Source of the DNA: Flavobacterium psychrophilum
GTDB taxonomy: Bacteria; Bacteroidota; Bacteroidia; Flavobacteriales; Flavobacteriaceae
Reading direction: 5' to 3'
NCBI GenBank assembly: GCA_945897545.1
Contig: CAMDGJ010000012.1
Coordinates: 1 to 23,040 of the forward strand
Length of the DNA stretch: 23,040 bases
Shown: positions 1 to 6,194 of the stretch, piece by piece
How positions within the stretch are numbered: position 1 is the first letter of the stretch
Layout of the letters: every line of letters begins with the position of its first letter
Translations under genes and position numbers: made by a program
Notes under the pieces: generated by a model
Databases searched by the model: none
Told to the model about the DNA's origin: nothing
The model's input: the letters and a program-made list of their open reading frames with translations, nothing else

Positions 1-489
1 AGTTGCGCCAAATGCAACCTTATCAATTATTTGAGGGCCTGTAGGATCAGCGGTTGTTTCAGCAGTAGTAGAACTTACAAGTATAACTTTTCCATTCGAA
101 CCACTCATAGCAATTCCAGTGTTTATAACAGCAGGTGGTGTTGCAGTGTTGTAAGTACAGCCACAAGTTAAACCATTCAAATCTGGTGTAGGCAATGCTA
201 GTACTGGAGTTGTGCCTGCAGCTTCTTGAATTAAATAATATTGACCAGGCAGAATTGAAACACTGGGCAATAAGGTTGTAGACCAAGTGGTGCCATTTGC
301 AGAAGCATATTGAACTGACCAACCAGTAACATTGACAGCTACGGAACCCCTATTAAACAATTCAATAAAATCATTAGAATATGTCGCTCCACTATTACCG
401 CCGCCGCCATAAACTTGGCTGATAACTACTTGGGCTTGAATTGTAGTTGAAATTAAAATAAATGCAAATAAAGTGTAAATTTTTTTCAT
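1..489 (-). CDS. Secreted lamin-tail-domain protein, N-terminal part (runs off the left edge)
   Basis: This is the 5' part of a minus-strand gene; 163 codons are visible and the reading frame is still open at base 1. The protein begins MKKIYTLFAFILISTTIQAQ, a classic Sec signal peptide with a predicted cut after the AQ. Mature residues start VVISQVYGGGGN, followed by SNDFIELFNRG, a tryptophan (TGWSVQY) and LPGQYYLIQ. This is the usual pattern of a lamin-tail (LTD) domain, a small beta-sandwich common in secreted Bacteroidota proteins and nucleases. The C-terminus is outside the window, so a T9SS sorting domain is likely by analogy with its neighbours but not seen. The start is chosen because the signal peptide begins there and because the upstream sequence and first codons match those of the next gene. 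The function of the missing part (for example nuclease or adhesin) cannot be told. Confidence 0.85.
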   Translation of the reverse strand, partial: MKKIYTLFAFILISTTIQAQVVISQVYGGGGNSGATYSNDFIELFNRGSVAVNVTGWSVQYASANGTTWSTTLLPSVSILPGQYYLIQEAAGTTPVLALPTPDLNGLTCGCTYNTATPPAVINTGIAMSGSNGKVILVSSTTAETTADPTGPQIIDKVAFGAT

Positions 490-826
490 AATTTGATTTT
501 TAATATTGATTACAAATATAATAAGTGATTTGCTCCTAAAGAAAAAATCAATGTAAAATAATCATTAAATTAAGGGATTTGTCGCGAATTTAACTATTTA
601 ACTATAAGTTTTCGAGTTGCAGTGGCATCGCCTTCGTTTATCTTGATGATGTAAACACCGGGAGATAGATTAGAAATGTTTAATTCTTTAGAACTAATCG
701 TGGTTTGAAGTGCTTTTTTACCTAATACATCAAAAATGATCACTTCTTTATCTACATCATTTTTCGAACTGATGTATACTTTACCATTGCTCACGGGATT
801 AGGGTACAGGTTTAAACCGGCTATTG
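469..826. repeat. Direct repeat copy A: cargo promoter region plus sorting-domain 3' end
   Basis: This stretch contains, in minus-strand order, the last ~230 bases of the 308-aa cargo gene (its sorting domain), a ~100-bp intergenic region, and the first codons of the lamin-tail gene. It matches copy B about 1030 bases away with only scattered differences; the intergenic part has roughly ten. It carries a possible -7 element for the lamin-tail gene, CAAATATA at 513-520 (TATATTTG on the coding strand). No convincing TTG -33 box is seen at the usual distance. Confidence 0.85.
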
Positions 827-1520
827 AGTTTTGTTTTACTGATAAATTAGTTGCAGTTGTCGATCCTGAGATTGCTACATTATCAATGCTAAATGAACCT
901 GTTGAGGCTTCAGAATTCCAACCGTAAAATCTAAAAGTTACTTTACTTGTGATCTCTGTAAAATCAGTGCCTAATGTGATTGTACTTCCGATTTGAGCAG
1001 AATTTGATCCGTCTAAATTTCTATAAAAAATATTACCAGTTTGAACAGATAATTCAGTATTTGCGGGATTGATAGAAGCGGGTAAATTAGTACTATAACC
1101 ATCGACACTAGATCTAACTGCATATGTTCTTATACCAGTTCCAGATTTTTGTGAAGTAAATGTAATTTGAGTTAAATCGAAAGTAGTACCAGCTAATGGC
1201 GTAACACAAACTTCAAAATAAATAAGCGGGTCAAGAGCCCCAGTTAAAGTAGTATACGTGTTGATACTATTTGTTGCACCTACTGGTTGGTTTGTATACG
1301 AAAAACGTCCCACGCCAGTTGATCCAGTTTGAGCTGTAGATGTTGCGCTAATTATGGCAGAAAATTGACCAAAAGTAATTCCTGGAGCAGTAGGAACTGT
1401 TGAAGGATCTGTTAATCCAGATGTAGTTGTGACTCCTGCAAAATCATAAGTGGCAGTAAAGGCTTGACCAAAAGACAAAGAAGCCAATAAAATAAAAGAT
1501 AAAGTGTAAATTTTTTTCAT
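594..1520 (-). CDS. T9SS type A sorting-domain protein (secreted, unknown passenger)
   Basis: A 308-residue secreted protein. The start is placed at the ATG giving MKKIYTLSFILLASLSFGQ, a signal peptide with a cut after GQ. A longer in-frame start 60 bases upstream would place 20 unneeded residues before it. Residues about 20-230 form a Thr/Ser/Gly-rich, beta-strand-type passenger with no motif I can name; SFSIDNVAISG near its end is typical of jelly-roll domains in flavobacterial secreted proteins. Residues about 232-308 are a type A sorting domain: LNLYPNPVSNGKVYI, then VIIFDVLGKKAL, LNISNLSPGVYIIKI and the final RKLIVK. This tail directs export through the T9SS and attachment to, or release from, the cell surface. 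The last ~75 residues are almost identical to those of the next gene. The passenger's role is unknown. Confidence 0.88.
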   Translation of the reverse strand: MKKIYTLSFILLASLSFGQAFTATYDFAGVTTTSGLTDPSTVPTAPGITFGQFSAIISATSTAQTGSTGVGRFSYTNQPVGATNSINTYTTLTGALDPLIYFEVCVTPLAGTTFDLTQITFTSQKSGTGIRTYAVRSSVDGYSTNLPASINPANTELSVQTGNIFYRNLDGSNSAQIGSTITLGTDFTEITSKVTFRFYGWNSEASTGSFSIDNVAISGSTTATNLSVKQNSIAGLNLYPNPVSNGKVYISSKNDVDKEVIIFDVLGKKALQTTISSKELNISNLSPGVYIIKINEGDATATRKLIVK

Positions 1521-1853
1521 AATTTGATTTTTAAATTGAATACAAATATAATAAGTGATTTGCTCTAAAAAAAAAATCAATGTAAAAAAATCATTAAATT
1601 AATGGATTTGTCGCTAATTTAACTATTTAACTATAAGTTTTCTAGTTGCAGTGGCATCGCCTTCGTTTATCTTGATGATGTAAACACCTGGCGAGAGATT
1701 AGAAATGTTTAGTTCTTTTGTACTAATCGTGGTTTGAAGTGCTTTTTTACCCAATACATCAAAAATGATCACTTCTTTATCTACATCATTTTTCGAACTG
1801 ATGTATACTTTACCATTGCTCACGGGATTAGGGTACAAGTTTAATCCTTCAAT
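1499..1853. repeat. Direct repeat copy B of the cargo promoter/sorting-domain unit
   Basis: This is the second copy. It holds the sorting-domain end of the miniature cargo gene, the intergenic region, and the first codons of the 308-aa cargo gene. The same -7-like octamer lies at 1543-1550. Homology stops on one side within the signal-peptide codons and on the other just upstream of the LNLYPNP motif, so the repeat boundaries coincide with protein module boundaries. Recombination between copies A and B would remove or duplicate exactly one cargo gene. Confidence 0.85.
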
Positions 1854-1964
1854 AACAGTGGTTTCTTGAATTTTGGATTGCTGTCTTGCTTCTTGAGCAG
1901 AGACGCTCAGAGTGAAGAAAAAACTCAATAAGAGAGTAATATAAAAGTAATTTTTAGCCATCAT
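1623..1964 (-). CDS. Miniature T9SS protein: signal peptide plus sorting domain, no passenger
   Basis: A 113-residue protein starting MMAKNYFYITLLLSFFFTLSVSAQ by choice of ATG; the second Met, at 1961, is equally possible. After the signal peptide come only about 14 linker residues (EARQQSKIQETTVI). The type A sorting domain then starts at EGLNLYPNPVSNGK and ends in RKLIVK. There is no room for a folded passenger. The sorting domain differs from that of the upstream-numbered neighbour at only a few positions (for example TISTKEL against TISSKEL), whereas the signal peptides differ completely. It may be a real small surface protein, or the remnant of a cargo gene whose passenger was deleted by recombination between repeated sorting domains. 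An intact signal peptide and open frame favour continued expression, but no function is known. Confidence 0.75.
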   Translation of the reverse strand: MMAKNYFYITLLLSFFFTLSVSAQEARQQSKIQETTVIEGLNLYPNPVSNGKVYISSKNDVDKEVIIFDVLGKKALQTTISTKELNISNLSPGVYIIKINEGDATATRKLIVK

Positions 1965-2149
1965 TTCGATTTGGAATTGTAAAGATATAAAAAAACATTT
2001 CAAATTGTATACCATAATAAATAAAATTGCGTTGCAGATGGTTTTTTATAATAAAATTAACAGAAAATACCTTCATTAGAGAAATAAATAATTGCGAATT
2101 GTTGTCTTAATTTATCTAATTTGAGATGTTTTGACTAAAAAAAATTGTA

Positions 2150-2178
2150 TTGACACTAGTCCGAATTTGTTATATTTG
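2150..2178 (+). promoter_or_regulatory. Putative Bacteroidota-type promoter of the two-component operon
   Basis: The 333-base gap between the miniature cargo gene and the response regulator is AT-rich and I see no gene in it. It holds TATATTTG at 2171-2178, matching the TAnnTTTG -7 consensus. A TTG lies at 2150-2152, 18 bases upstream, within the 17-23 base spacing known for Flavobacterium promoters. A second TTG at 2145-2147 would also fit. The predicted 5' leader would be about 110 bases. A weaker TATATTTA at 2257-2264 could be a second start. Confidence 0.5.
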
Positions 2179-2297
2179 CACTGTTAATTTGTTTGAAGCG
2201 TATTACCAAATCGTTAACTTATTATATTTTTATTAACACTAAGGACGGGTTTGTTCTATATTTACGTCCGTAAACTTAGAAGTAGTTTAATTTTGCT

Positions 2298-2981
2298 ATG
2301 AAAAAACGAAATACAAAGATTTTATTAGTTGATGATGAGCCGGATATTTTAGAAATAGTTGGATATAATCTAACTCAAGAAGGATATCAAGTTATCACTG
2401 CTTCAAACGGGAAAGAAGCTGTTTTGAAAGCTAAAAAAGAAGTACCAGATCTTATTATCATGGACGTAATGATGCCAGAAATGGACGGAATGGAAGCTTG
2501 TGAAATGATTCGAAAAATTCCTGAATTACATAATGTAATCATTACTTTTTTAACTGCCAGAAGTGAAGATTACTCGCAAGTTGCGGGTTATGATGCAGGC
2601 GCTGATGATTATATTACTAAGCCCATAAAGCCTAAATTATTGGTAAGTAAGGTAAAAGCATTATTGCGTCGTTTGAAAGAACAAGAAAAAAACAGCGAAA
2701 CACTAAATGTGGGTGGAATCGAAATCAACCGCGAAGAATACAAAATTATTAAAGACGATGTGGTAATTGCATTGCCTCGAAAAGAATTTGAATTGTTTTA
2801 TTTATTGGCTTCAAAGCCTGGAAAAGTATTCAAACGGGATGAAATTTTGGACCGAGTATGGGGTAATGAAGTTGTTGTAGGGGGAAGGACTATCGATGTT
2901 CACATCAGAAAACTCCGCGAAAAAATAGGCGAAGATTTGTTTAAAACAATAAAAGGTGTTGGTTATAAATTCGAAGTGTAA
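2298..2981 (+). CDS. OmpR/PhoB-family response regulator
   Basis: A 227-residue two-component response regulator and DNA-binding transcription factor. The receiver domain (about 7-125) has the acidic pair D12-D13, the phospho-acceptor D56 in IIMDVMMPEMDG, T86 and the conserved K108 in ITKPI. The C-terminal winged-helix domain (about 135-227) shows the PRKEFELFYLLASKPGKVF and GRTIDVHIRKLREKIG patterns and ends GVGYKFEV, as in PhoB/OmpR proteins. The length is normal. The sensor kinase follows within 50 bases on the same strand, so the two are almost certainly co-transcribed partners. The order and sequences resemble the PhoB/PhoR-like pair found across Bacteroidota. No target or stimulus can be read from this window, so no gene symbol is given. 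Confidence 0.95.
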   Translation: MKKRNTKILLVDDEPDILEIVGYNLTQEGYQVITASNGKEAVLKAKKEVPDLIIMDVMMPEMDGMEACEMIRKIPELHNVIITFLTARSEDYSQVAGYDAGADDYITKPIKPKLLVSKVKALLRRLKEQEKNSETLNVGGIEINREEYKIIKDDVVIALPRKEFELFYLLASKPGKVFKRDEILDRVWGNEVVVGGRTIDVHIRKLREKIGEDLFKTIKGVGYKFEV

Positions 2982-3022
2982 TTAATGTGTTAAATTTGTC
3001 CAACACTTCCACTTCAAAGAAA

Positions 3023-4093
3023 ATGAAAATAAGTTTTAAAAAAACCTATAATTTTGCTGTTGTATCAGCTTTGTATGTTAGTATTTTTGCCACTCTTTTA
3101 GGTATGGTACTAGCAAAAGCGATTTTCAAAACTCCCTTCAAGAGTTTGATGTTGTTTGGATTTATTTTCATTTTCATTTCATATTTCTTTTCATTCCTTA
3201 TGATTCAATATCGTGTTGGACGTTTTATTTACCGAAGGGTGAAAAAAATCTACGACGATATCTCTTTATTAGAATCTAGTACTTTTTTCAGCCAGCCCAT
3301 AACAACCGATATGGAGGCCTTAACTAGGGAAGTTAAAAAGTTTGCTACCGACAAAAAACTGGAAATCGAAATGCTAAAAGTTCGAGAAGAATACCGAAGA
3401 GAATTCCTTGGTAATGTGTCCCACGAACTAAAAACCCCCTTGTTTACTGTTCAAGGTTATATCTCGACACTTCTCGATGGTGCAATGGACGATAAAAATG
3501 TTCGAAAAAAATACTTGAAACGAGCTGAAAAAGGAGTGGAACGATTAATTTATATCATCGAAGATTTAGATATGATTACTAAACTTGAGGTAGGTGATTT
3601 GAATCTTGAATTGTCAGAGTTTAATATTGTAGAATTGATTCAAAACGTTTTTGATTTATTAGAAATGAAGGCCGATAAAAAGAATATAAAGCTAGTATTT
3701 GGTGATAATGTTATCCAACCCATTTTAGTTGATGGAGACAAAGACAAAATCCAGCAAGTACTCGAAAATTTGATTGTAAATTCAATAAAATATGGGAAAG
3801 AAGGCGGTTTAACCGTAGTTAACGTGATTAAATTAACCAAGGGAAAGGTCCTTATTCAAATAAGTGATAATGGAGAAGGAATAGAAAAACAAAATATTCC
3901 ACGACTCTTCGAACGTTTTTATCGTGTTGATAAAAGTGGTGCTCGTTCAGAAGGAGGTTCTGGTTTGGGGCTCGCCATTGTTAAACATATTATTGAAGCC
4001 CATGAAGAAAAAATTTATGTTGAGAGTGAATTTGGCATTGGTTCAGAATTTTCTTTTAGTATGACAAAGGCTAAATCAAACATTTCTTCTTGA
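3023..4093 (+). CDS. Membrane sensor histidine kinase, PhoR-like
   Basis: A histidine kinase of 356 residues from the ATG at 3023. An in-frame ATG at 2987 would add 12 polar residues; I prefer 3023 because it has an A-rich upstream stretch and starts at MKISFKKTYNFA, directly before the first membrane helix. Two membrane segments (about 11-33 and 42-63) are separated by only a short loop, so there is almost no extracytoplasmic sensor. A linker leads to the H-box FLGNVSHELKTPL with the phospho-accepting His134. The N-box (NLIVNSIKYG, Asn253), G1 (DNGEGI, 282-287), F-box (LFERFYRVD) and G2 (GGSGLGLA, 311-318) are all present, so the kinase should be active. No PAS domain was recognised. It presumably phosphorylates the regulator encoded just upstream. 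Confidence 0.93.
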   Translation: MKISFKKTYNFAVVSALYVSIFATLLGMVLAKAIFKTPFKSLMLFGFIFIFISYFFSFLMIQYRVGRFIYRRVKKIYDDISLLESSTFFSQPITTDMEALTREVKKFATDKKLEIEMLKVREEYRREFLGNVSHELKTPLFTVQGYISTLLDGAMDDKNVRKKYLKRAEKGVERLIYIIEDLDMITKLEVGDLNLELSEFNIVELIQNVFDLLEMKADKKNIKLVFGDNVIQPILVDGDKDKIQQVLENLIVNSIKYGKEGGLTVVNVIKLTKGKVLIQISDNGEGIEKQNIPRLFERFYRVDKSGARSEGGSGLGLAIVKHIIEAHEEKIYVESEFGIGSEFSFSMTKAKSNISS

Positions 4094-4278
4094 TAGTAAT
4101 AATTTTTAAATTTCACCGATAAAAGAGGTTTTCTATATTGCAAGTAAACAATTTATAATATTTTCCTTATCGCCTTTAGAACAAAATATTAATCGAAACG
4201 GACAACTTAAAACAATTCCTTTTTTTTATTTTAAGAGTATCTATATCAAAGACTAGATAGCAAGTTAAGGACGAAATC

Positions 4279-5385
4279 CTATCCGCAAAAAGTTGTTTCA
4301 GAAACTAATTTTTTGAGTTTTTTTTCAAATACTTCGAATAATTCCTTCCACTCAAAGGCCGAATCAAATTGAGGAACTCCTTTGTAATTTTGAATTTCTA
4401 TTAGATTCTCAATCCTGAAATCATCTTGTTTAGTATAAGGAACCAATCCTTCTTTTTTAAGTTTTTCGGCTAGATATTCTTGTTCATATTGTCCAGGAGT
4501 TGGGATGAAAAATGCTTTTTTTCCTAGGTTAGATAAGTCCATAATAGTTGTGTATCCGGAACGACATAGTACCATTTCGCTTTCGTTGAATGTTTGTTCG
4601 AGTTGGCGACTATTCATAAAGTTGAAATAAGTAACATTTTCTATTTGTTCCTTTTTTTGGTCTTTTTCAATAATCCCTTTTACAAAAACAACCTTTCCAT
4701 CATAACGCAGCATTTCTTTTTTTAATTTTTCTTCCAATAATCCTCGTTGAGGTTCTGGCCCAGACAGAATAACCATCAAATCATAGATTTTTGGAGTTTC
4801 CTTTTTATTCATTCGGCTCAAAGGGCCAATGTATTTTATCTTGAAACTAGCCTTTTTTATATGACCTAAATTACCAGATAAATTTGGAGTTTCTTCAGCG
4901 TCTGGCACCCAACATTCCATATATTTTTTAATGATATGTTGGTGGAGTTTGCTGGTAATCCAGGTAGTGCTTCCAGTCATTACATTCAATTGATGGGTTA
5001 TAAATATCGAAGGAACTTTTTGACTAAAAACTCCCAATCTATTGTCCGAAATAATACCATCGATGTCGTATTTCTTTATCCATTTCTTGATTGTTTTCTT
5101 TTCTTCTAAAACGGCTTCAATCATTTTAGGACAATTCTGCAATAGTTTCCATTTAAAATTTTTGCCATTCTTGGCATACTCAATTTGGTAGGAAGGCAAT
5201 TGGAGCGTTTGCAAATAAGGAAATTCTTTTCGCAATAACTCCAGCGCACTGCCATCTGAAGCTATAATTGGAATAAAATTATTTTCTTGCAAGGCTTTTA
5301 TAATGGGAATACAACGTGTAGCGTGACCCAACCCCCAATTAAGGGGCGCAATTAAAATAGTTTTACTAGTTGAATTAATATTCAT
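4279..5385 (-). CDS. MurG/GT28-like glycosyltransferase
   Basis: A 368-residue protein with the two-domain layout of GT-B glycosyltransferases. The N-terminal domain opens with ILIAPLNWGLGHATR; the GLGHATR loop (residues 18-24) corresponds to the glycine-rich acceptor/phosphate loop of MurG-type enzymes. The C-terminal donor-binding domain carries CRSGYTTIMDL (274-284) and FIPTPGQYEQEYLAEKL (293-309), the usual nucleotide-sugar-binding motifs. No signal peptide or membrane helix is seen, so it is probably cytoplasmic or peripheral at the inner membrane. It is not MurG itself: the motifs diverge and there are no peptidoglycan genes around. Members of this family are widespread in Bacteroidota as uncharacterised glycosyltransferases. 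Donor and acceptor are unknown. It is likely transcribed alone, since a strong terminator lies between it and the preceding gene. Confidence 0.85.
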   Translation of the reverse strand: MNINSTSKTILIAPLNWGLGHATRCIPIIKALQENNFIPIIASDGSALELLRKEFPYLQTLQLPSYQIEYAKNGKNFKWKLLQNCPKMIEAVLEEKKTIKKWIKKYDIDGIISDNRLGVFSQKVPSIFITHQLNVMTGSTTWITSKLHQHIIKKYMECWVPDAEETPNLSGNLGHIKKASFKIKYIGPLSRMNKKETPKIYDLMVILSGPEPQRGLLEEKLKKEMLRYDGKVVFVKGIIEKDQKKEQIENVTYFNFMNSRQLEQTFNESEMVLCRSGYTTIMDLSNLGKKAFFIPTPGQYEQEYLAEKLKKEGLVPYTKQDDFRIENLIEIQNYKGVPQFDSAFEWKELFEVFEKKLKKLVSETTFCG

Positions 5386-5458
5386 TTTTTATTTCGAAAG
5401 TTACATAATCACCACGTTGAGAATATGTATTTAATATTAACAAACTATTAAATCCTTG

Positions 5459-5498
5459 TAAAAAAAAACTGTAAAAAAATAATTTTTTTGGACAGTTT
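5459..5498 (-). terminator. Rho-independent terminator of the lysine-rich protein gene
   Basis: On the minus strand a hairpin AAACTGT...ACAGTTT (7 perfect pairs) encloses a second A7/T7 stem with a 2-base CC bulge and a TTA loop. It is followed by an uninterrupted T run (plus-strand A run at about 5458-5468). It lies 22 bases after the stop codon of the gene at 5521-6120. Confidence 0.7.
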
Positions 5499-5520
5499 AA
5501 TTCATTCATCAAAAAAATTT

Positions 5521-6120
5521 TTAGTCTTGAATGTACGTTTTATTTCCGTTTTTATTAATGTAATATTTACCTCCTCTAGAACCGGTATATACTTTCTTGC
5601 CATTGTATTCTCCTGTAACTCTGTCTGGTTTTTTTGGAGCTTTTTCATTAGACTCTACGTAGGTCGCTTTCTTTTTTGTGTTGCCTGTCGTGTACTTTTT
5701 GTCTTTTATTTTTGCATCAATTTTTTTTGCTTCTGTTGTATTCGTTTTTTTATTTGAATCGTAGCTAGATTTAGATTTGCTAGTTTCTTTTTTAGCGGTT
5801 TCTTTTACTGAAGCGGACTTAGAAGAGGCTTCTTTTTTTGCTGATTTTACAGATACATCTTTGTCGTAATTATAGCCTGATTTCTTTTTGGTTGTTTCTT
5901 TTTTAGCAGTTTTTTCTTTTTTAGTAGTTTTTTCTTTTTTAGTAGTTTTTGAAGGGGTTTCTTTTTTTGTTGATTTTGCAGGCGTCTCTTTGTTGTAATC
6001 GTAACCTGATTTCTTTTTGGTTGTTTCTTTTTTAGCAGGCGCCTTTTTCGACTGTGTATCTTGCGCATAAAAAGTTCCGGAGATAGTGAAAAGTAAACAT
6101 AATAAAATTAATTTTTTCAT
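5521..6120 (-). CDS. Lysine-rich secreted repeat protein with C-terminal PBCV-type basic adaptor motif
   Basis: A 199-residue protein. Residues 1-20 (MKKLILLCLLFTISGTFYAQ) are a signal peptide. Residues 21-165 are a low-complexity stretch dominated by Lys, Thr, Ser and Glu. It includes three copies of a 15-residue unit: KKETTKKKSGYDYNK at 30-44, a near-identical copy at 73-87, and a degenerate one at 110-124. The last ~30 residues, GKKVYTGSRGGKYYINKNGNKTYIQ, match the pattern I know as the PBCV-specific basic adaptor domain (G-rGGkYY-n-nGnKtYi), first described in Chlorella virus proteins and also seen in Bacteroidota. The whole mature protein should be strongly basic, extended and extracytoplasmic, perhaps binding polyanions such as DNA, LPS or polysaccharide; that is inference. 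No sorting domain of the T9SS is present. Confidence 0.8.
   Translation of the reverse strand: MKKLILLCLLFTISGTFYAQDTQSKKAPAKKETTKKKSGYDYNKETPAKSTKKETPSKTTKKEKTTKKEKTAKKETTKKKSGYNYDKDVSVKSAKKEASSKSASVKETAKKETSKSKSSYDSNKKTNTTEAKKIDAKIKDKKYTTGNTKKKATYVESNEKAPKKPDRVTGEYNGKKVYTGSRGGKYYINKNGNKTYIQD
5749..6033 (-). repeat. Coding repeats of a KKETTKKKSGYDYNK unit
   Basis: Three in-frame copies of a 15-codon unit lie at 5989-6033, 5860-5904 and 5749-5793. The first two are nearly identical in DNA and protein; the third is degenerate (KKETSKSKSSYDSNK). The interval between them is filled with KKE/KT-type short repeats. The region is prone to slippage and copy-number change. Confidence 0.75.
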
Positions 6121-6194
6121 AATGTATTGAATTTAACGATGTAACATTAAAACTAGTAAATTAATTAATACAAATTAATTATTATTAAAATATT

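Noticed and set aside
59..322. An 87-codon open frame on the minus strand, rich in Cys, Trp and Ser.
   Set aside because: It is an out-of-frame shadow of the lamin-tail gene, whose own frame has a signal peptide and domain motifs.
4094..4278. TATCTA...TAGATA inverted repeat between the kinase and glycosyltransferase genes, considered as a terminator.
   Set aside because: The stem is only 6 AT-rich pairs with a 10-base loop and no T run; the gap shows nothing else convincing.
5847..6068. A 73-codon Lys/Arg-rich open frame on the minus strand.
   Set aside because: It is the alternative frame of the A-rich repeats in the lysine-rich secreted protein; its repeats merely mirror those of the real frame.
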